Below, one piece after another: positions 20,931-28,973 of a stretch of DNA of 33,572 bases; within the stretch, counting starts at the first letter, position 1; each line of letters starts with the position of its first letter. The stretch lies in NCBI RefSeq assembly GCF_016863095.1, contig NZ_BOOF01000075.1, positions 1 to 33,572 on the forward strand, read 5' to 3'. The notes under the pieces are model-generated. The model did not search any database. It was not told the origin of the DNA and saw nothing but the letters and a program-made list of their open reading frames with translations. A program made the position numbers and the translations under genes. Source of the DNA: Microbispora siamensis (GTDB taxonomy: Bacteria > Actinomycetota > Actinomycetes > Streptosporangiales > Streptosporangiaceae).

Positions 20931-23204
20931 GTGAACAGGGTGTCGGAGACGGCCGGCAGGGTGTACCGGGACGCCTGGGGCATCCCCCACCTACGCGCGG
21001 GCGATCCGTACGAACTGGCCTTCGCCCAGGGACGGGTCACCGCCCTCGACCGGGCCTGGCAGATCGAGGTCGAGCGGCGCCGGGCCACCGGCACGTCGGC
21101 GGAGATCCTCGGGCCGGACGCCGTCCCATGGGACCGCTTCGCCCGGCAGGCCCGGCTCGCGGACACCGCCGAGCGCTGCCTGCACGCCCTGGACGGCGAC
21201 ACGGCGCGCTGGGTGAGCGCCTACATGGACGGCGTCAACGCCGGACTGCCCGAGGGAGCCCGCCGCGCACCGGAGTTCGCCGCGATGGAAGCGACTCCGC
21301 GAGAACCGCGAGAGGCGGCAGGGCCCGTCACAGGGCCCGTCACAGGGCCCGTCACAGGGTCCGACGCGGCAGGGCTCGCAGCGACAGGACCGGGCGCTCG
21401 CGGGCTCGCGCCGGGCCGATGGGAGCCGTGGACGCCGCTGGCGATCTGGCTGTCCCACCACATCCTCTTCGCGCACTTCCCGGCCAAGCTGTGGCGCGAG
21501 GCGGTGGCCGACCGGCTGGGCCCCGAGGCCGTCGCGCTGTTCGCGGCCGACGGGCCGGGCACCGGCGGGAGCAACGGCTGGCTGGTTCCCGGTGATCGCA
21601 CCGCCACCGGCGCGGCCCTGATCGCGGGCGATCCCCACCGGTTCATCGAGGACCCCGGCTTCTATCAGCAGATCCGCCTGGCCTGTCCCGAGTTCGACGT
21701 GGTGGGGCTGGCCGTGCCGGGCGTTCCGGGCATCGCCCACTTCGGGCACGCCGGCTCGGTCGCCTGGGCGATCACCAACGCCATGGCCGACAACCAGGAC
21801 CTCTACCGCGAACGGCTCCGGCGCGGGGACGGCCGCATCGAGGCGCTCGGACCGGACGGCTGGCGCCCCTGCGAAGCCCACGTCGAGGTCGTCGAGGTGG
21901 CGGGGGAGACCCCGGTCGAGGTCGAGGTCGTCGAGACCGAGCGCGGCCCGATCGTCATGGCGGACGCCCGCGTCCGGGGGGAGACCGGCCACGACCGCGA
22001 GCGGGAGACCGACCACCGCGTGTGGGAGGCGGTGAGCCTGCGGTATCCGCCGCGCGTGCGGCGTGACCTGGGGTTCGCGGCGCTGCCGGCGCTGCTGCGC
22101 GCGAAGACCGTGGCCGACGTGGACCGGGCGCTCGACCGCTGGGCCGAGCCCGTCAACGTCGTGCTCGCCGCGGACACCGGCGGCGGCCTGCTGCACCGGG
22201 TCGCCGGGGTGGTGCCCGTCCGCCACCCGGACAACGCGCTGCGGGTCGTGCCCGCCTGGGCGCCCGGCCACGGGTGGGGCGACCGGCACGCGCCGACGCC
22301 CCGCCGCGAGGTCGGCGGCATCACGGTCATGGCCAACGAGCGGGGGATCGCCGCGCCGTTCGGCGTCGAGTTCGCCCCGCCCTACCGCGCCGACCGGATC
22401 AGGCGCCTGCTCGGTGCCTCGCCGCGCTGGTCGGCCGGGGACATGGCGGCCGTCCACACCGACACCCTGCTGCCGAGCGCGGGCCCTCTCCTCGACCTGC
22501 TGGCCGGGCTGGACGGGCTCACCCCCGAGGCCGTACGCCTGCGGGACCGGCTACTGGCCTGGGACCGCCGCATGGACGCGGGCAGCACCGACGCGGCGGC
22601 GTACGCGGTGGTCCGGGCCGAGGTGGTGCGGCGCCTGGCGGCCCACCCCGCCCTGGCGTCCCTGGCCGGACTGGACGCCGGGGTTCCCGAGGTCTTCCGG
22701 CCGTGGCTCGCGCTGACTCCCCGTGTCGCGTACGCCCTGGAGAGCCTGCTGACGACCGGCCTGCTGCCCGGATTGGACCGGGCCGCCATCGTGGAACTGG
22801 TCCGGGCGGCGCTGGAGGACGTGGCGGCAGGCGGTGAGACGACCGGGGTCCGCTGGGGCGACCTGCACCGGCTCGCCCCCTGGCGGGCGCTGCCGTCCCC
22901 GGCGATCCCGCCCCCTGTGGACGGCGGCGTGCCGTCGAGGGCGGGCCTGCCGGGCGACCACGACTGCGTGCTGTCCACGTCGAGCGTGCCGGGCGTCACC
23001 CATCACTGCGCCCGGGGCCCGGCGGCGCGCTACGTGTGGGACCTCGCGCGGCGCGACGGGAGCCTGTGGATCGTCCCGTTCGGCGCGAGCGGCGTGCCCG
23101 GCGACCCCCATTGGCGTGACCAGCACCCGCTGTGGCTGCGCGGCGAACTCGCGCCGGTGATCACGGACTGGAACCGATTGACGGAGGAGCGACATGACCC
23201 CTGA
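20931..23204 (+). CDS. desG: Penicillin-amidase family Ntn hydrolase, DesG-like
   Basis: The 757-residue enzyme has the penicillin acylase order: an alpha-like segment starting VYRDAWGIPHLRAGDPYELAFAQGRVTALDRAWQIE, then the self-cleavage junction GTGG|SNGWLVPG with Ser214 as predicted N-terminal nucleophile, oxyanion-region GVPGIAHFGHAGSVAWAITNAMADNQDLY, and a C-terminal part with LSTSSVPGVTHHCARGPAARYV. No signal peptide is seen, so a cytoplasmic enzyme is likely, unlike secreted acylases. A penicillin-amidase homologue in des clusters was named DesG and proposed to allow incorporation of phenylacetyl groups into arylated desferrioxamines. The same position here, followed by a GNAT, supports that name. 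Residues 131-144 are a GPVT tandem repeat. GTG at 20931 has CGGAGA 6 nt upstream. Confidence 0.87.
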   Translation: MNRVSETAGRVYRDAWGIPHLRAGDPYELAFAQGRVTALDRAWQIEVERRRATGTSAEILGPDAVPWDRFARQARLADTAERCLHALDGDTARWVSAYMDGVNAGLPEGARRAPEFAAMEATPREPREAAGPVTGPVTGPVTGSDAAGLAATGPGARGLAPGRWEPWTPLAIWLSHHILFAHFPAKLWREAVADRLGPEAVALFAADGPGTGGSNGWLVPGDRTATGAALIAGDPHRFIEDPGFYQQIRLACPEFDVVGLAVPGVPGIAHFGHAGSVAWAITNAMADNQDLYRERLRRGDGRIEALGPDGWRPCEAHVEVVEVAGETPVEVEVVETERGPIVMADARVRGETGHDRERETDHRVWEAVSLRYPPRVRRDLGFAALPALLRAKTVADVDRALDRWAEPVNVVLAADTGGGLLHRVAGVVPVRHPDNALRVVPAWAPGHGWGDRHAPTPRREVGGITVMANERGIAAPFGVEFAPPYRADRIRRLLGASPRWSAGDMAAVHTDTLLPSAGPLLDLLAGLDGLTPEAVRLRDRLLAWDRRMDAGSTDAAAYAVVRAEVVRRLAAHPALASLAGLDAGVPEVFRPWLALTPRVAYALESLLTTGLLPGLDRAAIVELVRAALEDVAAGGETTGVRWGDLHRLAPWRALPSPAIPPPVDGGVPSRAGLPGDHDCVLSTSSVPGVTHHCARGPAARYVWDLARRDGSLWIVPFGASGVPGDPHWRDQHPLWLRGELAPVITDWNRLTEERHDP
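21319..21360 (+). repeat. 12-bp tandem repeat inside desG
   Basis: Three exact copies of CAGGGCCCGTCA (21319-21330, 21331-21342, 21343-21354) and half a fourth encode GPVT repeats at residues 131-144 of the DesG-like protein. The repeat is in frame and sits in a low-complexity loop upstream of the self-cleavage site; copy number may vary between strains. Confidence 0.85.
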
Positions 23205-23775
23205 CGCACACACCACGGCCCCCGCACGGCGCGAGGCCGTGTGGGAGCAGGTGGTCGAGGGATTCGGCGCCTTCCGCATCGTGCCGGTGGACCCGCAGGC
23301 CGATGTGGACCTGATCCACTCCTGGGTCACCGAGGAGCGGGCCCGGTTCTGGGGCATGCTCGACGCGAGCCGCGAACGGGTCTTGGAGATCTACGACTAC
23401 CTCGACGGCCTCACCACCCACCACGCCTATCTCGTCCACCGCGACGACCGGCCGGTGGCCCTCTTCCAGACGTACGAGCCCGAGGCCGACCCGGTCGGGG
23501 AGTGCTACGACGTCCGGCCGGGCGACTTCGGCGTCCACCTGCTCCTCGGGCCGGCGACGGGGGAGGGCGAGCGCGGCTTCACCCCCGCCCTGTTGTCCGT
23601 GCTCCTCGCGTACGCGTTCTCCGACCCGCGCCACACCCGGATCGTGGCCGAGCCGGACACCCGCAACGACAAGGTGATCGACCGGATGCTGCGGACCGGC
23701 TTCACCCTCGGACCCGAGATCGACCTGCCGGACAAGCGGGCCCGGCTGCTCTTCCTCACCAGAGACCACCGCTGA
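23194..23775 (+). CDS. desH: GNAT acyltransferase of siderophore type, DesH-like
   Basis: The 193-residue GNAT is homologous in layout to DesC: FRIVPVDPQADVDLIHSWVTEERARFWGMLDASRERV, VALFQTYEPEADP, GDFGVHLLLGPATGEGERGFTPALLSVLLAYAFS and RIVAEPDTRNDKVIDRMLRTGFTLG. It overlaps desG by 11 bp and has GGAGG 6 nt before the ATG. Being a second, diverged siderophore GNAT beside desG, it may transfer non-succinyl acyl groups (for example aryl-acetyl), or handle a different hydroxylamine; this is inference from the proposed role of desG/desH pairs. It is followed after 16 bp by the FhuF-like gene. Confidence 0.87.
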   Translation: MTPDAHTTAPARREAVWEQVVEGFGAFRIVPVDPQADVDLIHSWVTEERARFWGMLDASRERVLEIYDYLDGLTTHHAYLVHRDDRPVALFQTYEPEADPVGECYDVRPGDFGVHLLLGPATGEGERGFTPALLSVLLAYAFSDPRHTRIVAEPDTRNDKVIDRMLRTGFTLGPEIDLPDKRARLLFLTRDHR

Positions 23776-23791
23776 CACCAAGGAGTGCGGA

Positions 23792-24499
23792 GTGCTGCTC
23801 GACGCCCTTTCCGACCATCTGGAAGGCCTCGCGGCGGAGCGGGGCGGCGTGCTGGGAGTCCTGCCCGGGCTGGTCGCCGACGACTCCCCCGGCTGGTTCC
23901 CCGCCGCCGACCTCGTGCGGGAGCCGTACGAGGGTCTGCTCGCGCTGGTGGACGAGACGGCCGAACGCTGGAGCGCGCCGCGTCACGTGGCTGCGGCGCT
24001 GCTGTGGAAGACCTACGGCTACTGGCACACGATGCCGCTGGCCCTGGGCTGGGCTCTCGGCCGCAGGGTGCCGCTGATGCGCCTGGAGGACACGCTGGTC
24101 AAGCCGTCCGCGGCCGGGGTGACGGTGGCGGCGTCCCGGGTGACCGTGGCCGTGCTTCCCGGCGACCCGCTGGCCGGGACCGAGGGCACCGTCGTCGTCC
24201 CCGATCTCCCGGCGGCCATCAGGGAGGCGCTCCTGGAGAGCCAGTATCCGTTCGTCAGGGCGCTCAGTGCCGCGACCAAGGTGGGGGAGCGCACCCTGTG
24301 GGGCTCCACCGCGGAGGCGTTCGCCCACCCGTTGCTCACGCTCGGGTCGTACGCCGAGGCGGCCCGGCTGCTCGACGAGATCGGGCCGCCGGTGGCCGGA
24401 CTGCTCGCGCCCGACGGTGACGGATACCGCCGCCGCACGTGCTGCCTGTGGGTGACACTTCCGGACGCCGACCCCTGCTCCACCTGCTGCGTACGCTGA
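23792..24499 (+). CDS. FhuF-like [2Fe-2S] ferric-siderophore reductase
   Basis: The 235-residue protein ends RRRTCCLWVTLPDADPCSTCC. Cys217-Cys218-x10-Cys229-x2-Cys232 is exactly the unusual C-C-x10-C-x2-C ligand pattern of E. coli FhuF, which reduces ferric iron in hydroxamate siderophores to release it in the cytoplasm. Upstream, HVAAALLWKTYGYWHTMPLALGWALGRRVPLMRLEDTLVK also resembles the FhuF/IucA-like fold region. GTG at 23792 has AAGGAG 6 nt upstream. It is the last gene of the plus-strand iron-regulated operon, and a hairpin follows. It completes the path import, reduction, iron release. An extra Cys233 follows the motif. Confidence 0.88.
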   Translation: MLLDALSDHLEGLAAERGGVLGVLPGLVADDSPGWFPAADLVREPYEGLLALVDETAERWSAPRHVAAALLWKTYGYWHTMPLALGWALGRRVPLMRLEDTLVKPSAAGVTVAASRVTVAVLPGDPLAGTEGTVVVPDLPAAIREALLESQYPFVRALSAATKVGERTLWGSTAEAFAHPLLTLGSYAEAARLLDEIGPPVAGLLAPDGDGYRRRTCCLWVTLPDADPCSTCCVR

Positions 24500-24514
24500 T
24501 CTCGCTGCCGTGAC

Positions 24515-24548
24515 GGGGAGAGCGCCGGTCGGTACGCCGCCTCTCCCC
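24515..24548 (+). terminator. Terminator of the ferrisiderophore-uptake operon
   Basis: The inverted repeat GGGGAGAG (24515-24522) / CTCTCCCC (24541-24548) lies 15 bp past the FhuF-like stop. Its 18-nt loop can pair further. It marks the end of the operon begun at 17962. Confidence 0.55.
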
Positions 24549-24618
24549 CGATCTTGACAGCCTCGCCGCCGCTGTGTCAGCGTTCCGAGTGCGTGGCCCC
24601 GCCGAGGGTTTCACGCTT

Positions 24619-24635
24619 TTCCATGCGCGCTGGAA
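24619..24635. promoter_or_regulatory. Inverted repeat upstream of pectate lyase gene
   Basis: TTCCA-N7-TGGAA (24619-24635) lies about 100 bp before the lyase ATG in a 237-bp non-coding region. A TTGACA at 24554-24559 has no matching -10. Operator function is a guess from symmetry and position. Nothing else was found in this gap beyond the terminator. Confidence 0.2.
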
Positions 24636-24736
24636 GGTCAATTGGTCAGGGACGCTACCTGACGTGCATGGCGACTACCTGAGGGCCGGCACGTGTGCCC
24701 GGCTCTCTCGAAGTTCCGCCGCATGGGAGAGACACG

Positions 24737-26584
24737 ATGCGATCGACAACGGCAAGACGGCGAACACGCCTGCCCCGGATCACCGCCACGGTGCTCGTCA
24801 CAGCGCTCGCCACGCTGACGGCCCTCGCCACCGCCCCGGGAGCGCTGGGCGCCACCCTGTTCGGGGACGATTTCGAGGACGGCGACACGGGCGGCTGGTC
24901 CAAGTCGGGCGGCACCTGGTCGGTGGTGTCCGACGGGTCGGCCGCGTTACGCCAGAGCAAACTGCCCAGCGACCTGGCCCGGGTCTTCGCCGGCTCGACG
25001 GCCTGGACCGACTACGCCGTACAGACCCGGGTGCGGCCGATCACGTTGAGCGGGGCCACGTCCTACGTGGGGCTGGCCGCCCGCTCGACCTCGTCCACCA
25101 CGTTCGACCGCCTGGTCCTGACGGGCGAGGGCCGCGCCGAACTGCAGGCGGTCCGCAGTGGCGCGGTCAGCGTGCTCGCCTCGGTTCCCCTCGTCGTCGT
25201 CCCCGGAAGCTGGTACACGCTCAGGATCGAGGAGTCCGGCGGCACCGTGCGCGGGTACGTGGACGGCACCGCGGTCGGCTCCGGGGCGAGCCAGTCGGGC
25301 AAGGGCCGCATCGGCCTGCAGACGTTGGGCGCCACCGCGTCCTTCGACGACGTCGAGGCCGGAGACGTAAGCTCCCCCTCGCCCTCGCCCTCGCCCTCGC
25401 CGTCCACGTCGCGTTCGCCGTCTCCGTCCGCCTCGCCTTCCGCCTCGCCGTCGCCCAGTGCCACTCCGGGAACCGGCACGCTCGTCGTGGCGGCGAACGG
25501 CGCCGACACCAACCCGGGCACGCTCGACCGGCCGCTGGCCACGATCCAGAAGGCCGTCGACCTCGCGCAGCCGGGCACCGTCATCGCGATCCGGGGCGGC
25601 ACCTATCCGCTCACCGCGAACATCCAGATCCTCAAAAGCGGCACCGCCGACAGGCCGATCACGATGACCGCGTACGGGACCGAGCGCGTGGTCATCGACG
25701 GCGAGTCGCTGCCGAACACACCCGCCCCTGTCGGCGGCAGCATCCCCAGGGCCCAGCGCGGCGCGATCCACATGGAGGCCGCCCACTGGCGCCTGGTCAA
25801 CCTGGAGATCGTCAACAGCCCGTACGCGCTGTACTGCGACGGCTGCGACGACAACGTCTTCGAGCGGCTCTCCACACACGACAACTACGAGACCGGTGTG
25901 CAGATCCAGGGCGCGTCGAGCGGCAACCTCGTCCTCGACCTGGACAGCTACGGCAACCGCGACCCGCGCAAGAACGGCGAGAGCGCCGACGGCCTCGGCA
26001 TCAAGGAGGGCAGCGGCACCGGGAACGTCGTGCGCGGCGCCCGCCTGTGGAACAACTCCGACGACGGCTTCGACGCCTGGGAGTTCCTGTCGCCGATCAC
26101 GATCGAGGACAGCGTCGCGTACGGCAATGGCTACAACCGCTGGAGCCTGCCCGACTACACGGGCGACGGCAACGGCTTCAAGCTGGGCGGAGGCGGCGAC
26201 ACCGATCCGCCCGCCGCGCACGTGGTGCGTAACAGCATCGCCTACGGAAACTCCGCGGGCGGCTTCATCGACAACGCCAACCCCGGCGCGATCACGATCG
26301 ACCACAGCACGGCCTGGCACAACGTCAAGACGGGCTTCGACGCCTCCGACGCCGCGGCCACCCTCACGCGCAACCTGTCCGTCGGCAACGGCACCGCCGC
26401 CGTCCTCGGCGCCGCGGCCAACGGCAGCGGCAACTCCTGGGACATCGGCGGCACCTGGAACGACGCCGCCCTGGTCAGCACCGATTCCTCGACGCTGACC
26501 GGACCCCGGCGAGCCGACGGCTCCATCCCGCCTTCGGACTTCCTGCGGCCCCGCAACGGCGCCGACGTGGGCGCCCGCCTCTGA
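24737..26584 (+). CDS. Secreted pectate lyase, polysaccharide lyase family 9
   Basis: The 615-residue protein has a signal peptide (basic MRSTTARRRTRLPR, hydrophobic core, cleavage near ALGA-38), then a beta-sandwich, LamG/DUF1080-like domain (about 40-208), a Ser-Pro linker (about 212-246), and a right-handed beta-helix (about 250-615). The helix starts LVVAANGADTNPGTLDRPLATIQKAVD. Ca2+ ligands of PL9 are present: Asp418, Asp442, Asp443, Asp446, and the catalytic-base Lys482 in GNGFKLGG. The spacings 24, 1, 3 and 36 equal those of Pel9A (D209, D233, D234, D237, K273, from memory). It should cleave polygalacturonate by beta-elimination outside the cell. The N-terminal domain probably binds sugar (inferred). 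ATG with GGGAGA 6 nt upstream. Confidence 0.9.
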   Translation: MRSTTARRRTRLPRITATVLVTALATLTALATAPGALGATLFGDDFEDGDTGGWSKSGGTWSVVSDGSAALRQSKLPSDLARVFAGSTAWTDYAVQTRVRPITLSGATSYVGLAARSTSSTTFDRLVLTGEGRAELQAVRSGAVSVLASVPLVVVPGSWYTLRIEESGGTVRGYVDGTAVGSGASQSGKGRIGLQTLGATASFDDVEAGDVSSPSPSPSPSPSTSRSPSPSASPSASPSPSATPGTGTLVVAANGADTNPGTLDRPLATIQKAVDLAQPGTVIAIRGGTYPLTANIQILKSGTADRPITMTAYGTERVVIDGESLPNTPAPVGGSIPRAQRGAIHMEAAHWRLVNLEIVNSPYALYCDGCDDNVFERLSTHDNYETGVQIQGASSGNLVLDLDSYGNRDPRKNGESADGLGIKEGSGTGNVVRGARLWNNSDDGFDAWEFLSPITIEDSVAYGNGYNRWSLPDYTGDGNGFKLGGGGDTDPPAAHVVRNSIAYGNSAGGFIDNANPGAITIDHSTAWHNVKTGFDASDAAATLTRNLSVGNGTAAVLGAAANGSGNSWDIGGTWNDAALVSTDSSTLTGPRRADGSIPPSDFLRPRNGADVGARL

Positions 26585-26597
26585 CCCGCCGGCAGCA

Positions 26598-26627
26598 CGG
26601 GCGCGGCGGCCGGCACCGCCGCGCCCG
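26598..26627. terminator. Shared terminator between pectate lyase and sigma factor genes
   Basis: A perfect 12-bp inverted repeat (26598-26609 and 26616-26627, loop CCGGCA) sits in the 57-bp gap between the convergent genes. It suits termination in both directions. Confidence 0.75.
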
Positions 26628-26641
26628 CCGGGGACCGGTGC

Positions 26642-27559
26642 TCACCGCGTCCCGAGGTTGCGGGTGGTGCCATCGGCGACCGCCTGGAGTTTGTCCGGGT
26701 TGGCGACGTTGTGGATGGTGGTGATCCGGCCGTCGGTGTCGAAATCGAAGGTGACGGTGGCGATCACGCGACCCGGGGCGCTGAAGACGATGCCGGGACC
26801 GCCGTTGATCTCGACGAGTTCCGCGTTCATGTCGGCGGGCTCGATGCCCTGGTAGGCGACGCTGCCGATGGCCGCGAACCAGGCGGCCACCGTCGCCGCG
26901 CCCACGACCGGGCGCAGGGCCTGGCGGACCTTGCCGCCGCCGTCGGTCCACAGGGTGACGTCCGGGGACAGCAACTCCATCAGGGCGTTCATGTCACCGC
27001 CGGTCGCGGCGGCGAAGAACCGCTCGGTGACCTCACGCTGCCGCGACCGGTCGGTCGCGAAGCGCGGCCGCCGGGCCCGCACGTGCTCGCGAGCGCGGTG
27101 CGCGGCCTGCCGCACCGCCGCCTCTGAACGTTCGACCGCCTCCGCGATCTCGGCGTGGCTGAAGCCGAAGACCTCCTTCAGCACGAACACCGCGCGTTCG
27201 AGCGGGCTCAGCGTCTCTAGCACCACGAGCATCGCCATCGACACCGACTCGGCGTCCGCGACGGCCTCGGCGGTGTCTCCGCTGGTCAGGATGGGCTCCG
27301 GAAGCCACGGCCCCACATAGGCCTCACGCTTGCGCTGCGTGGAGCGCAGCCGTTCCAGCGCCACGTTCGACACGATCCGCGTCAGGTACGCCTTCGGGTC
27401 GGCCACCTGCGAGCGGTCGGCCGCCGACCAGTTGATCCAGGCGTCCTGGACCGCGTCCTCGGCATCGGCCGCACTGCCGAGGATGCGGTAGGCCACCGAG
27501 AACAGCAGGTTCCGATGCTGGACGAACACCTGCTGGTCGAGGTCGGGGAGCTGGGTCAT
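26642..27559 (-). CDS. ECF41-group sigma factor with SnoaL-like C-terminal domain
   Basis: The 305-residue protein has sigma2 (FVQHRNLLFSVAYRILGSAADAEDAVQDAWINW) and sigma4 (LSPLERAVFVLKEVFGFSHAEIAEAVERSEAAVRQAAHRAREHV). A SnoaL-like extension of about 110 residues follows. It carries the ECF41 marks: WLPEP in the linker, DGGGK (DVTLWTDGGGKVRQA), and NPDKL near the C-terminus. In ECF41 no anti-sigma factor is used; the fused C-terminal domain modulates activity. The target is usually the neighbouring oxidoreductase-type gene. Here the start overlaps the stop of the FAD oxidoreductase as TGATG, so the two are co-transcribed and coupled. The signal sensed is unknown. Confidence 0.92.
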   Translation of the reverse strand: MTQLPDLDQQVFVQHRNLLFSVAYRILGSAADAEDAVQDAWINWSAADRSQVADPKAYLTRIVSNVALERLRSTQRKREAYVGPWLPEPILTSGDTAEAVADAESVSMAMLVVLETLSPLERAVFVLKEVFGFSHAEIAEAVERSEAAVRQAAHRAREHVRARRPRFATDRSRQREVTERFFAAATGGDMNALMELLSPDVTLWTDGGGKVRQALRPVVGAATVAAWFAAIGSVAYQGIEPADMNAELVEINGGPGIVFSAPGRVIATVTFDFDTDGRITTIHNVANPDKLQAVADGTTRNLGTR

Positions 27560-28761
27560 CACGCCTCCCGCACCCGGGTGAAGCGGCCCCCGCGAGGCCA
27601 GAACGCGCCCGAGGCGGGCATCTTCTTCATGCGGCCCCACGTGGGCCAGGGCGAAGCGGTCACCGTCTCCTTGTACCGGACCGCGATGCGGCCGGTCAGA
27701 AACAGGCGCCGGGGGCTGTCGTCGGGGTGGGTGAACTGCACGACCGCGTCGTTCCGCCCCAGGCTGACCGGCGTGTGGTAGTAGCCGAAGCGGAACGGCC
27801 TGGGCCGCCTGCCCTTCAGCTCGCGGACGATCGACACCGCGGCGTGCACGCCGGTCGGCATGCCGCCCTGGCAGGTGCCGTGCATGACGCCGTAGCCCTG
27901 GCGGATCGCGGCCGCGTCCCCCACGGCGTACACCTCGGGGTGGGACACCGACCGCAGCGTGGCGTCGGTCACGATGCGGCCGTGTTCGTCGACGGTCAGC
28001 CCGGCGGCGGCCGCCAGCGGCGACACCCGCGTACCGCTCGTCCACAGGACCGCGTCGGCCGCCACGCTCTCCCCGCCGGCCAGCTCGACCGCGCCGGGCA
28101 GCACCTTCACCACCTCGGCCCCGCTGCGGACCTGCACGCCCAGGCGGTCGAGCGCGGCCCGCAGATACGCCCTGGCCTTCGGGTTCATGGCCGCGCCCGG
28201 TTCACTGCGGCCCAGCAGCACGACGTTCAGCTCCGGGTGCCGCTCGGCGATCTCCGCGGCCGACTCGACGCCGGTCAGCCCGCTGCCGACGACCACCACC
28301 GTGCCGCTGCCGAGCCGAGACAGCCGGTCGGCCAGCACCTCGGCGTCCTGGGCGCTGTTCAGGGTGTACGCGTGGTCCTCGACACCCGGGACCGCCGCGG
28401 TGTCGGCCACGCCGCCCAGCGCGTACACCAGCGTGTCGTAAGGCAGGACGCGTTCGTCGTCGATCCGCACGGTCTTCGCGTCCGCGTCCACCGCCGTCAC
28501 CCACCCGCGCTCGAAGCGGGCACCCGTGCCCTCCAGCAGTTCGGGGATGCTCAGCTCGGCGAGCCGCTGCCCGGTCGCCGTCATGTGCAGCCGCAGCCGC
28601 TCGGTGAACCGCTCCTGCGCGTTCACCAGGGTCACCTGCACCTTCTCGCTCCGCTTGACCCGGCACGCGAGCTGAATCGCCGCGGACAGGCCCGCGTAGC
28701 CCGCTCCCAGGATCACCACCCGGTGTGTGGCCGCCACGCCGGCTTCGTGCTGTGCGCTCAT
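27559..28761 (-). CDS. NADH dehydrogenase-like FAD/NAD(P) oxidoreductase
   Basis: The 400-residue two-dinucleotide-fold flavoprotein has FAD motif RVVILGAGYAGLSAAIQLA (about 14-32), NAD motif TVVVVGSGLTGVESAAEIAER, and the second FAD signature VYAVGDAAAIRQ. The C-terminal part (KGRRPRPFRFGYYHTPVSLGRNDAVVQF) resembles type II NADH dehydrogenases of actinomycetes, without obvious transmembrane anchors. It is the oxidoreductase partner commonly found beside ECF41 sigma genes. ATG at 28761 has GGAGG 7 nt upstream. A candidate ECF41 promoter lies 37-64 bp upstream. Its electron acceptor is unknown. Confidence 0.9.
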   Translation of the reverse strand: MSAQHEAGVAATHRVVILGAGYAGLSAAIQLACRVKRSEKVQVTLVNAQERFTERLRLHMTATGQRLAELSIPELLEGTGARFERGWVTAVDADAKTVRIDDERVLPYDTLVYALGGVADTAAVPGVEDHAYTLNSAQDAEVLADRLSRLGSGTVVVVGSGLTGVESAAEIAERHPELNVVLLGRSEPGAAMNPKARAYLRAALDRLGVQVRSGAEVVKVLPGAVELAGGESVAADAVLWTSGTRVSPLAAAAGLTVDEHGRIVTDATLRSVSHPEVYAVGDAAAIRQGYGVMHGTCQGGMPTGVHAAVSIVRELKGRRPRPFRFGYYHTPVSLGRNDAVVQFTHPDDSPRRLFLTGRIAVRYKETVTASPWPTWGRMKKMPASGAFWPRGGRFTRVREA

Positions 28762-28797
28762 CGTTCCGCCTCCTCGTCTGACCGTTGACGACCAGCA

Positions 28798-28825
28798 GAT
28801 GGAAGCGGCCCGCCCGTACGTGACA
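28798..28825 (-). promoter_or_regulatory. Candidate ECF41-type promoter
   Basis: On the minus strand, TGTCACG (28825-28819) is followed after 17 bp by CATC (28801-28798). The known ECF41 promoter is TGTCACA, about 16-17 bp, CGTC, so this differs by one base in each element. It lies 37 bp before the oxidoreductase ATG, implying that the sigma factor activates its own operon. Confidence 0.6.
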
Positions 28826-28890
28826 TGCGCCCGATGTGATGCGCGCCACAGCCGGCAGGAGGAGAACTCGACCCAGCGGAACGCCTGAGG

Positions 28891-28973
28891 GCGGGTTCCC
28901 GGGATCAGGTGCCGTGTTCCGCCGCCGTGGTGGTCTTCCCCACGCCGAACATCCCGTTCAGCCAGGTGATCAC
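28891..28973 (-). pseudogene. Remnant of P-loop (TmrB-like) AAA ATPase gene
   Basis: From GTG at 28973 the frame reads MITWLNGMFGVGKTTTAAEHGT and stops at 28905. It is the N-terminus of TmrB-like P-loop kinases/ATPases (ITWxNGxFGxGKTTTA), cut off after Walker A. Shifting frame after AAE gives RHLIPGTR (to 28891), which resembles the next family segment (LIPGSRVFDPE). This points to a frameshift plus deletion of the rest (about 150 or more residues missing). The GTG overlaps the stop of the 65-residue ORF as GTGA, so an operon once existed here. Family comparison is from memory. Confidence 0.6.

Noticed and set aside
25370..25460. Ser-Pro codon repeat in the pectate lyase gene as a DNA repeat element
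   Set aside because: It is an ordinary inter-domain linker of secreted actinomycete enzymes; the DNA repeats follow from the protein composition.
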